NCBI RefSeq assembly: GCF_001650495.1
Contig: NZ_LWCS01000098.1
Span: forward strand, 1-64,000
From: Mycolicibacterium iranicum
GTDB lineage: Bacteria; Actinomycetota; Actinomycetes; Mycobacteriales; Mycobacteriaceae
DNA: 64,000 nucleotides
Direction of reading: 5' to 3'
The notes beneath the pieces are model-generated. The model was not told the DNA's origin and made no database searches. It saw only the letters and a program-made list of their open reading frames with translations. Shown here piece by piece: positions 1-9,500 of the stretch (its first letter is position 1; every line of letters begins with the position of its first letter). Both the position numbers and the translations under genes were made by a program.

Positions 1-3000
1 CCCCCCGGCCGGCCACATACAACTCCCCCACCACACCCACCGGAACCCGACGCAACCACCCATCCAACACAAACAAAGCCGCCCCGGTTATGGGTGTGCC
101 GATGGGTGGCGGACCTGAGCCCGCCACCAATGGCGTGCTCTTGGCCACCCACATCGTGGTTTCGGTGGGGCCATAGATGTTGACCATCACCCGCCCCGGC
201 GCCCACCGATCGACCAACTCAGCCGGGCACGCCTCAGCGCCGATCAGCAGGGCCATCGACTCCAGTCCCTGCGGGGACAGCGCCGCCACCGCGGACGGGG
301 TATGGCTCAGCACGCTGACGTTTTCACCGGACAGCAGTGCCTGAAAGTCCCGGGGTGAGCGCACGACCTCGTCGGTGACCACGACCAGCCGACCACCGAA
401 CAACAGCGCGGCCCAGATCTCCCACACCGAGAAGTCGAACGCCAGCGAATGACACTGTGGCCACACCCGTCCCGGTCCCAGTTCCACCCCGGCTTCCAGT
501 GACTCGAACATCTGAACCACGTTGTACTGGGTGACCGCAACGCCTTTCGGAGTGCCGGTGGTGCCCGAGGTGTAGATGACATGCGCGAGGTCATCCGGCG
601 CCGGTCCGGGCACGCTGGTGCCGGGTTGGGTGTCCAGGGCGGGGTCATCGACGTCGACCACGACGACGTCGAATCCCTCGAGCCGGCCGACGTATTCAGC
701 GCATGTGACGGCGGCGATCGGGGCTGCATCGGTGAGGATGAAGCCCGTCCGTGCGGGCGGATGCGCCGGGTCGATCGGCACATATGCCGCACCGGTTTTC
801 AGCACGGCCAGAATCGCGACAACCGCCTCCGCCGAGCGGTTCAGCAGCAACGCCACCTGGTGCCCGGGGCCGGCCCCACGGCCGATGAGCAGATTGGCGA
901 GTCGATTCGACGCCTTGTCGAGCTCCCGGTAGGACAGGGTGAGATCTCCGCAGCAGACCGCCGCCGCGTCCGGGGTGCGGCTCACCTGTGCGGCGAACAC
1001 GTCGGGAACGGTCGTCGGTACCACCGGCAATGTCAGGACCCCACGGTTACCTGCGTCGTCGAGAGAGGCGTGTTCGGCGTCGTCGAGCAGATCGATCGAG
1101 GACGCTGGGAGGGACGGGTCGGCGGTCATCGCCTCCACGACCCGCTGCAACCTTGCGACGAGCATCTCGATGCTGGCCGGGTCGAACACATCGGTGCGGA
1201 ACTCCACTGTGCCGCCGATCCCGGCGGGCTCGCCAGAGGCAGTGAAGCGCTCGGCCAACGAGAACGCCAAATCCATGCGGGAGGTGCTGGTGCGCAACGG
1301 AATTCGCGCAACCTGCACATCGCCCAATTGCATGGCCGTTTCGTCGCCGGCCAGTTCCGCCAGGTTGCTCCAGGCGAGCATGACCTGAACGAGAGGGTGA
1401 TGAGAGAGGTTCCGCGTGGGGTTGAGGTGCTCGACGAGTATCTCGAAAGGAATGTCCTGATGTGCGTAGGCGTCCAGGATCCGGGTACGTGTCTGTGCCA
1501 GCAACTCGGTGATGGTGGGGTCGCCGTCCAAGTCGAGCCGCAGCACCAAAGTGTTGACGAAGAAGCCGACGAGGTCATCCAGGGCTGCGTCGCGGCGCCC
1601 GGCGATCGGAAAACCCACGGCCACATCGGTGCTCGCGGACAGCTGGCCCAGCAGTATCGACAGCGCCGTCTGAACGACCATGAAGTTGGTGGCGTCGTGC
1701 GCCCGCGCCAGCCGCCTGATCCGGGTGTGCAGCTGCGCCGGCCAGTCGACGGTCACGCTCGAGCCGCGATGGTCGGCTTCTCTCGGGTAGGGCCGATCAG
1801 TGGGTATCCCCAGGTGCTCGGGTAGGCCCGCCAGTGCCTGCTGCCAATACGCGAGCTGGGTGGATATGACGCTGTCGGGATCGGTGAGTTCTCCGAGGAG
1901 TTCGCGCTGCCACAGCGTGTAATCCACGTACTGCACCCGTAGCGGAGCCCAATCCGGCGCCTGCCCGCAGCGCCGGCTCTCGTAAGCGACCGCCAGGTCG
2001 GCCACCAGCGGTCGGATCGACCAGCCGTCGGCGGCGATGTGATGCACCACAGACACTAGTACGTGTTCGTCGTCGCGGAGTCGGAAAAGCCGTGCGTGCA
2101 GAGGAATCTCGGCAGTCAGATCGAACGAATGCCGGGCGACCAGGTCGATGGCCTCCCCCAACTGCTCCGCTGACCAGCCAACGGCATCCACGACCGTCCA
2201 GCCCAGATCGGCCTGCGCGGCGGCGACCACCACCTGTTCAGGTATGCCGTCCGGTGCGCTGTAAACGGTGCGCAGGCTCTCGTGGCGGGCCACGACGTCG
2301 TGCAGTGCTGCGCCGAGGGCGTCGGCATCGAGCTGACCCCGCAGTTGCAGCGCGACCGCGATGTCGAACACCGCGGAGGGGCCCTGCAACCCGTCGACGA
2401 ACCACAACCGTTTCTGAGCGAACGACAAGGGCACCCTCGGGGGACGAGGTCCAGCGGTCAACCGCGGGAGCGACCTTGCGCCATCCTCCACGTGGGCGGC
2501 CAGCCGGGCCACAGTGGGGGCTTCGAACACCGTGCGCACCGCAAGATCGACACCGAGAGCGGAGTTGATGCCGGCGACCAGGCGCATCGCCGACAACGAA
2601 TCCCCACCCGAATCGAAGAAGGAGTCGTCCACCCCGACGCGTTCGACGCCCAGCACTTCGGCGAAGATGCCGGCCAGGATCTCCTCGACGGTGGTGGCCG
2701 GGGCGCGGTAGCGCTCACCGTCGGCGTACTCGGGTGCAGGTAGGGCCTTGGTGTCGAGTTTGCCGTTGACGGTCAGCGGCAGCGTGTCGATGGTCACCAG
2801 GGCAGTGGGCACCATGTAGCTGGGTAGTTGGCGGGCCAGTGTGGTGCGGGCGTGGGTGGGGTCGGCGGTGCCGGTGAGGTAGCCGACGAGGCGTTTGTCG
2901 CCGGGGCGGTCTTCGCGGGCGATGACGACGGCTTGGTCGACGCCGTCGAGGGCGCTCAGGGCGGCTTGGATTTCGCCGAGTTCGATACGGTAGCCGCGGA

Positions 3001-5587
3001 TTTTGACTTGTTGGTCGGCGCGTCCGACATAGTGCAGTTGTCCATCGGGGCGCCACCACACCAGGTCCCCGGTGCGATACATGCGGGTTCCCGGTGCCCC
3101 GAACGGGCACGCGACGAAACGAGTTCCGCTCAGTGCCGGGCGGCCGAGGTAGCCCATGCTGACGCCGGCACCCGCGACATAGAGCTCCCCCACCACACCT
3201 ACCGGAACCGGGCGCAACCACCCGTCCAGCACAAACAATCCAAGGTGGGCCAACGGCGCGCCGATCGGACTGGCGACCTCGTCCACATCCGCGAGGCCGA
3301 TCTCACGGAACGTGGCGTGCACCGTCGTCTCGGTGATGCCGTACATGTTGATCAGACGCGGCGAACCCGGGTGCAGCTCGAGCCACGGTGAAAGACGTTG
3401 TGGCAGTAGCGCTTCCCCACCGAAGACGACAACCTCAAGGCTGAGTTCGGGTAGGCCGCCGGGCCGGCGCACCGCAACGTCCTGCAGCGCCGCGAACGCC
3501 GACGGGGTCTGGCTGAGCACGGTGACCTGCTCGGCGGCCAAAAGGCCATGGAAGTCCTCCGGCGAGCGCACCACCTCGTCGGGCACCACGACCAGCCGTC
3601 CGCCGTAGAGCAGCGCGCCCCAGATCTCCCACACCGAGAAGTCGAACGCCAGCGAGTGACACTGGCTCCAGACGTGCGCGGGCCCCAACCCGACGCCGTC
3701 CTGCAGGGACGCGAACAACTGGAGGACGTTGTGGTGGGCGATCGCCACCCCTTTCGGGGTGCCCGTGGTTCCCGAGGTGTAGATCAGGTATGCGATGTCC
3801 CCTGCCGAAGGTCCGGGCGTTACGGCGATGGGTGGCGAGTCGACTTCGGGTCCGTCGATAACGATCACCGACAAGTCGGCGCCCTTTAGTCGGTGCGCCA
3901 GCGCGTCGCTCGTGACCGCGGCGATCGGGTTGGCATCGGCGAGCATGAAGTCGACCCGCGCATCCGGATGGGCCGGGTCGATCGCCACATACGCCGAACC
4001 CGTCTTGAGCACCGCCAGCATCGCCACAACCGCCTCTGGCGACCGGGACACCAGCAGCGCCACCCGCTGACCCGGCCCGGCACCGTGCCCGGCCAGCCGG
4101 TGCGCCAATCGGTCCGAGGCGTCGTCGAGCTCGCGGTAGGAGAGGCTGCGGCTCCCGCAGGAGATGGCTACCGCTTCCGGGGCGCGCCTCACCTGCGCGG
4201 CGAAAGCATCCGGAATCGATCTGGCCGGGTCCGACGGCCGGACCAATGCCTTGCGGTTTCCTGCGTCATCCAGGACAGCGTGCTCATCACTGTCGAGAAC
4301 ATTGATGGAGGACAGCGGACGCGTCGGATCGTCGATCATCGCCAGCAGAACCCGCTGGAGGCGTCGCGCGAGTGCCACGACGTCGCAGTTAGCGAACGGC
4401 CGGCCGGTGCCCACGGTTCTGAGGAAGAGGTCGTCGCCCGCGCCGGAGAAGACCAGGCCAAATGAGCCCACTACGCCCGAATTGGTATAGGTCGCCGACG
4501 TCGGGATACCGCCGAAGCTCACATCGAAGGACGCGGCCAGGAAGTTGACGCTCACCCTGTCAGCGGGGTCTCCCGCGGCGCGGCGGGCTTGACGTTCAAG
4601 GGTGTACGCGGGAAATCTCTGGTGCACCAGGGCTTCTCGAATACGCGTGTCGACGTGAGCGCAGAATTCTTCGATCGTGAACCCCGCCTGGACGGTCAGC
4701 ACGAGCGGCACGACACCGGCCACCATGCCGGGTATGGTCTTCGCTTCCGGGCGTACTCGTCTGCTGACCGGGAAGTCGAGCACCACCTCCGAACCCGCTG
4801 CGCACCAACTGTGCACCATCAATGCGCAGGCCGCCGTGATGAACGTCGCCGTCGGTACGTGCCACTGACTGCACAACTCGTCGACTCGGCGGAAGATCAA
4901 CGGGTCCAATCGAACAGGCGGTGACGGCCACTGATCGTGGTCGTCGACCGCGGGTGGCGAATGGCTGGTACCGGCCTCTCCTGGAAGGTTTTCGGTCCAG
5001 TACGCCTGATCGACGAGATAGTCGCCGGAAGCTTCGTATTCGTGCTCGATGTCGATCAAGTCCTGCAGTGAACCGAAAAGTGCCGGCGGGACGGGCTCGC
5101 CGGCGACGATCGCGGAGTAGACGACACCGATTCGATGACCCACCAACGCAACGCCGATCGCATCGATGACGATATGGTGACCCGTCGCAAACAAGTGAAA
5201 CTCGCTGAGCCCTGTCTGGAACAGCGCGAATCTGATCATCGGGCCACCGAACGGCATCGGTGTGCGTTGCATAGACGAGGCCAGCGTGTGGGCCTCCCGC
5301 ACAGGATCGGGTGAAGCGCGCAGGTCGTGGAATTCCACAGTGCTGGTGGAGTATTCGACAGGCCGCTGGACCACCTGTCCGTCCACCTCGTGGATGACCG
5401 CCCTGACGGGTTCGGCCTCGCGCATCACACGCCGGATCGCCCATGCCAGGGCATCACGTTCGACCGCTCCGGCGATCTTCACCAGCAGGCCGACCTGCCA
5501 CTCGGCGCCGGAGTCGCCCGTTTCCTGCGCCAGCCAGATGTCTAGCTGTCCGCGTGTCAGCGGACGCACCCCGTCGTCAAGAGTCAT
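1..5587 (-). CDS. Non-ribosomal peptide synthetase, first two modules (C-A-T-C-A), cut by the left edge
   Basis: Open from an ATG at 5587 to the window edge (about 1862 residues). It should activate amino acids and join them on carrier-protein arms. Order: condensation domain 1 (HHIVIDAIG, H137, H138, D142); adenylation domain 1 (YTSGTTGTPKG near 3750; FDFSVWEIW; NMYGITETTVH; YRTGDL); carrier with GGDSL, phosphopantetheine serine at about 997; condensation domain 2 (SFAQKRLWF, canonical HHIAADG at 1182-1188); adenylation domain 2 (YTSGTTGTPKG, NIYGPTETTMW), incomplete. No epimerisation domain lies between the modules. My hand-read specificity pocket of A1 is D-F-W-S-V-G-M-V-H, close to the known threonine code DFWNIGMVH; that of A2 is D-F-W-S-L-G-I-M-W, which I cannot assign. 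A condensation domain at the very N-terminus is the usual sign that the first residue is N-acylated (inference). It follows a MbtH gene after 29 bp, so the two are probably co-transcribed. Confidence 0.93.
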   Translation of the reverse strand, partial: MTLDDGVRPLTRGQLDIWLAQETGDSGAEWQVGLLVKIAGAVERDALAWAIRRVMREAEPVRAVIHEVDGQVVQRPVEYSTSTVEFHDLRASPDPVREAHTLASSMQRTPMPFGGPMIRFALFQTGLSEFHLFATGHHIVIDAIGVALVGHRIGVVYSAIVAGEPVPPALFGSLQDLIDIEHEYEASGDYLVDQAYWTENLPGEAGTSHSPPAVDDHDQWPSPPVRLDPLIFRRVDELCSQWHVPTATFITAACALMVHSWCAAGSEVVLDFPVSRRVRPEAKTIPGMVAGVVPLVLTVQAGFTIEEFCAHVDTRIREALVHQRFPAYTLERQARRAAGDPADRVSVNFLAASFDVSFGGIPTSATYTNSGVVGSFGLVFSGAGDDLFLRTVGTGRPFANCDVVALARRLQRVLLAMIDDPTRPLSSINVLDSDEHAVLDDAGNRKALVRPSDPARSIPDAFAAQVRRAPEAVAISCGSRSLSYRELDDASDRLAHRLAGHGAGPGQRVALLVSRSPEAVVAMLAVLKTGSAYVAIDPAHPDARVDFMLADANPIAAVTSDALAHRLKGADLSVIVIDGPEVDSPPIAVTPGPSAGDIAYLIYTSGTTGTPKGVAIAHHNVLQLFASLQDGVGLGPAHVWSQCHSLAFDFSVWEIWGALLYGGRLVVVPDEVVRSPEDFHGLLAAEQVTVLSQTPSAFAALQDVAVRRPGGLPELSLEVVVFGGEALLPQRLSPWLELHPGSPRLINMYGITETTVHATFREIGLADVDEVASPIGAPLAHLGLFVLDGWLRPVPVGVVGELYVAGAGVSMGYLGRPALSGTRFVACPFGAPGTRMYRTGDLVWWRPDGQLHYVGRADQQVKIRGYRIELGEIQAALSALDGVDQAVVIAREDRPGDKRLVGYLTGTADPTHARTTLARQLPSYMVPTALVTIDTLPLTVNGKLDTKALPAPEYADGERYRAPATTVEEILAGIFAEVLGVERVGVDDSFFDSGGDSLSAMRLVAGINSALGVDLAVRTVFEAPTVARLAAHVEDGARSLPRLTAGPRPPRVPLSFAQKRLWFVDGLQGPSAVFDIAVALQLRGQLDADALGAALHDVVARHESLRTVYSAPDGIPEQVVVAAAQADLGWTVVDAVGWSAEQLGEAIDLVARHSFDLTAEIPLHARLFRLRDDEHVLVSVVHHIAADGWSIRPLVADLAVAYESRRCGQAPDWAPLRVQYVDYTLWQRELLGELTDPDSVISTQLAYWQQALAGLPEHLGIPTDRPYPREADHRGSSVTVDWPAQLHTRIRRLARAHDATNFMVVQTALSILLGQLSASTDVAVGFPIAGRRDAALDDLVGFFVNTLVLRLDLDGDPTITELLAQTRTRILDAYAHQDIPFEILVEHLNPTRNLSHHPLVQVMLAWSNLAELAGDETAMQLGDVQVARIPLRTSTSRMDLAFSLAERFTASGEPAGIGGTVEFRTDVFDPASIEMLVARLQRVVEAMTADPSLPASSIDLLDDAEHASLDDAGNRGVLTLPVVPTTVPDVFAAQVSRTPDAAAVCCGDLTLSYRELDKASNRLANLLIGRGAGPGHQVALLLNRSAEAVVAILAVLKTGAAYVPIDPAHPPARTGFILTDAAPIAAVTCAEYVGRLEGFDVVVVDVDDPALDTQPGTSVPGPAPDDLAHVIYTSGTTGTPKGVAVTQYNVVQMFESLEAGVELGPGRVWPQCHSLAFDFSVWEIWAALLFGGRLVVVTDEVVRSPRDFQALLSGENVSVLSHTPSAVAALSPQGLESMALLIGAEACPAELVDRWAPGRVMVNIYGPTETTMWVAKSTPLVAGSGPPPIGTPITGAALFVLDGWLRRVPVGVVGELYVAGRG

Positions 5588-5616
5588 TCCCCGGCCCCCT
5601 GCCAGCGACGATCTGG

Positions 5617-5844
5617 CTAACGCGAATTCCCGTCGGCAGCCAGACGTTCCCGCAGGCTTCGCGGCCGGATGTCCGGCCAGTGCTGCTCGATGTACTCCAG
5701 ACATGCATCGCGACCGGCCTCGCCGTAGACCACTCGCCAGCCCGCCGGAACTTCGGCGAACGTCGGCCACAGGCTGTGCTGCTCCTCGTCGTTGATCAAT
5801 ACGAGAAAGCTGCCGTTGGCGTCGTCGAACGGATTCACGCTCAT
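5617..5844 (-). CDS. MbtH-family NRPS chaperone
   Basis: 75 residues, the normal family size, starting at an ATG at 5844. It carries the family signature: NPFDD near the N-terminus, then NDEEQHSLWP, PAGW and a C-terminal W-x-D-x-RP stretch. MbtH proteins bind adenylation domains and make them soluble and active. It lies directly upstream of the NRPS gene on the same strand, with 29 bp between them, so the NRPS adenylation domains are its obvious partners. I do not give it the symbol mbtH because that name belongs to the mycobactin locus, and nothing here shows mycobactin synthesis. Confidence 0.95.
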   Translation of the reverse strand: MSVNPFDDANGSFLVLINDEEQHSLWPTFAEVPAGWRVVYGEAGRDACLEYIEQHWPDIRPRSLRERLAADGNSR

Positions 5845-6537
5845 GGACGTCCCCCACCCACTCGAACTGGTTGAACCATCTGAACCTACTTGAGGAGAGC
5901 TACGCCCGAGTGCAGTTTTGGCAAATCATTTTCGCGGGCGTCACATAACCCTAGGAGCCGAGGTGCAGTTTCGCATTTCGGATGACGTGCTTCCGCGCCT
6001 CGAAGCGGTTCGCCAGCGGTCGCTCGTGGAGCTTTCGGGATGCAGAATCGCGTAGCCACACCATGACGCGAATTGTGTCAAGCGTAGGGCTCTACCTGTT
6101 TTTCCCGGGTGGAAATCGGGTCCGAACGCGGGCTCACACCGTGCGTGAAAGTTGATCTGGCAAGGACGTGAAATGATCTTGATTGCTGACGATCTTCTCC
6201 GCTCGATCCGTCGGCAGGACGCTCTGGCCGTGTCCCGGATTCGCCGAATCGCGAAAGCTCGACATGGCGTCATTTCAAAGTCACAGCAACATGTCTACGC
6301 GTTAAAAAATTAGTTTCTGAATCGATATAGTCGGTCAATGGGATCACACACCGCGGATCCGCCTGAGAGGCTGACGACGGTCAGCCTCCTGACAGCCGGT
6401 CCGTCGGGCTCAGTTGGGTCGCACGGTGCTTGACGAAGCACTGCACCGACCCGCACAGCTGGACGTACGGTCCGAGTCGGAGAGGGTCGCTCCGCCGCGG
6501 ATCGGCGGCCTGGCCTCAAGGGAACGGGGGCAAGGCC
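5845..6537. promoter_or_regulatory. Divergent intergenic region between the MbtH/NRPS operon and the Mas-type PKS
   Basis: About 690 bp without a convincing gene. It must hold the promoters of both the leftward MbtH-NRPS operon and the rightward synthase. The stretch around 6290-6340 is distinctly AT-richer than its surroundings. A weak sigma-A-like pair for the rightward gene can be read as TTAAAA at 6302-6307 and TATAGT at 6326-6331, spacing 18. The few short reading frames inside lack mycobacterial codon bias and recognisable motifs. The promoter reading is inference. Confidence 0.4.
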
Positions 6538-9500
6538 GTGGGCAACACAGTCACACCAATTGCGGTCATCGGCATGGCCTGTCGGCTGCCCGGGGGAATC
6601 GAATCCCCCGAGGCGTTGTGGGAAGCGCTGGTGCGCGGCGAGGACCTCGTCACCGAGGTGCCGCGTGAGCGCTGGGATCCCGACGAGTACTACGACCCTG
6701 AGCCCGGGGTGCCGGGGCGCTCAGTCTCGAAATGGGGCGCATTCCTCGCCGACGTCGACGGCTTCGATCCAGAGTTCTTCGGCATCAACGAATCCGAGGC
6801 GAGGGCCATCGATCCCCAGCACCGGCTGCTGCTGGAAACCTCATGGGAGGCGATGGAGCATGCGGGACTGACCAAAGCCGCGATGAACGGATCCTTGACC
6901 GGGGTATTCGTCGGACTCACCCATGGGGACTACCAACTGGTGGCCGCCGACGCCCATGCTGTCGAGGGACCATACGGCTTCAGCGGCAACAGCTTCAGCA
7001 TGGCCTCCGGCCGGATCGCCTACGCGTTGGGCCTACACGGTCCGGCGTTGACCATGGACACCGCCTGCTCATCCGGTCTGACCGCGGTTCACACGGCCTG
7101 CCGCAGTCTTCACGAGGGGGAGAGCAACCTCGCGTTCGCCGGGGGTGTCTCGGTGATGCTGGATCCGCGCAAGTTCGTTTCGGGGTCGGCCCTGGGGATG
7201 GGATCCCCGACAGGGCGCTGCCACGCATTCGACGCGGCGGCCGACGGATTCGTCGGCGGTGAGGGCTGTGTGGTTCTGCTGCTCAAGCGCTTGCAGGACG
7301 CGCAGCGTGACGAGGACCGGGTCCTGGCGGTGATACGGGGAACCGCTGCCAATCAGGACGGCCACACGGTCAACATCGCGACACCGTCGCGACCCGCGCA
7401 GGTCGCGGCGTATCGGTCGGCACTCGCGGTCTCGGGAGTGGATGCCGCAACCATCGGCGTGGTCGAGACGCACGGTACCGGTACCCCGACTGGCGATCCA
7501 ATCGAATTCGCCAGTCTGGCAGAGGTATACGGCCTCGACAATCCGTGTGCGCTCGCTGCGGTGAAGACGAACTTCGGCCACACCCAATCCGCATCCGGCG
7601 CACTGGGGGTCATGAAGGCAGTCCTCGCCCTGCAGCACGGCATCGTTCCGCAGAACCTTCACTTCACCCGTCTGCCCGACGACCTGGCTGACATCGACAC
7701 CAAACTCTTTGTACCACAGACTAATACGCCGTGGCCTACCAACGGCCAGGTGCCCCGGCGTGCGGCGGTGTCGTCCTACGGCATGTCAGGAACCAACGTC
7801 CACGCCATCCTCGAGCAGGCTCCCGTGTCGATGGACGGCGCCGCGCCATGCGGCGGCGATCTCGATGCGACGCCCCCCATGCTCTTTCCGCTGTCGTCCA
7901 CTTCCGCCGACGAGTTGCGGCGCACCGCAGGACGATTGGCCGAGTGGGTGCGCACGCACGAGGACGCGGCCCTGCCCGACCTGGCGTACACCCTGACGCG
8001 GCGCCGCGCACACCGCCCGGTCCGCACCACCGTCGTCGCGAGCACCAGGGCCGAGCTCGCCGCGGCTCTGCAGACGTTGGCGGACAGCGATACCCCTTAC
8101 GAGGCGGCAGTCGGGCAGGACGACCGCGGACCGGTGTGGGTGTTCTCCGGGCAGGGTTCGCAGTGGGCCCAGATGGGGAAGGACCTGCTCGCGAACGACC
8201 CTGTGTTCGCCGCCACCGTCGAGCAGTTGGAGCCACTGATCGCCCGGGAATCCGGTTTCTCGGTGACCGAGGCGATGACGGCGCCCCACATGGTCACGAG
8301 CATCGATCAGGTGCAGCCGACATTGTTCACCATGCAGGTGGCGATGGCGGCTGCACTGAAAGACCATGGGGCGCGCCCGGGTGCTGTCATCGGACACTCC
8401 ATGGGTGAAGCGGCTGCGGCCGTGGTCGCGGGCGCCCTGTCCCTGGAAGACGGCGCGCGGGTGATCTGCCGCCGTTCCCGGCTGATGTCGACCATCGCAG
8501 GTTCGGGAGCGATGGCGTCGGTGGAACTACCTGCCAAACAAGTGCTTTCCGAGCTTCGAGGCGCAGAGGATGTCGTCGTCGCCGTGGTGGCTTCACCCGA
8601 GTCCACGGTGATCGGCGGCGACACCGACACCGTTCGGGCGCTGATCGCCGCATGGGAGGAACGCGGGGTGAGCGCCCGCGAGGTCGCCGTCGACGTTGCG
8701 TCGCATTCGCCTCAGGTCGATCCGATCCTCGACGAGCTGGCCGACGTGCTCGCTGAGATCACCCCGGCGCCGCCCGAGGTACCGTTCTATTCGGCCACGG
8801 AGTTCGACCCTCGCGATGAGGTCGTGTGCGACAGCCAGTACTGGGTGCACAATCTGCGCCGAACGGTGCGCTTCGCCACGGCGGTACGGGCCGCTCTGGA
8901 GGACGGTTACCGCGTCTTCGGTGAACTGTCCCCGCACCCACTGCTCACCAATGCCCTCGGGCAGACCGCGAACAGTCTGGAGCTGCCGTCGGCTGCCCTG
9001 GCCGGGATGCGTCGCGATCAGGCGCTGCCCTACGGACTGCTGGAATTCGTCGGCGATCTGCACAGTGTCGGTGCCGCAGTGGATTTCCCCGCGCGGTGCC
9101 CGCAAGGGCGGCTGGTCGACGCTCCGCTGCCGACCTGGACTCACCGCCGGCTGTGGTTGGACGGCGACGGTCAAGAGGCCCACAACCCCGGCGGTTATAC
9201 CGTGTCGGCCCATCCCCTGATGGGCCCGCATGTGCGCCTTCAGGAGGAACCGGAGCGACACGTGTGGCAGGCCGAGATCGGCACCGCCGCACATCCGTGG
9301 CTGGCCGAGCACCGGATCCGCGATGTGGCGGTGCTCCCCGGTGCGGCCTACTGTGAGATGGCGCTGGAGGCCGCCCAGGCCGTCCTGGGTGATGCCGCCG
9401 AGATCTGCGACCTTCGCTTCGAACGGGCGCTGCTGCTCGACGACCACACCGCGATCGGTGCCTCCGTGTCATTGTCCTCCCCGGGCGTGGGCGAGTTCAG

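Noticed and set aside
1..5844. Glycopeptidolipid (mps1) locus
   Set aside because: The first adenylation pocket looks threonine-like rather than phenylalanine-like, and no gtf, rmt, mmpL or gap genes are visible. It cannot be fully excluded without the sequence to the left.
5941..6519. Two short leftward open frames between MbtH and the PKS
   Set aside because: No motif, atypical composition (Arg/Ser-rich) and no ribosome site; treated as intergenic.
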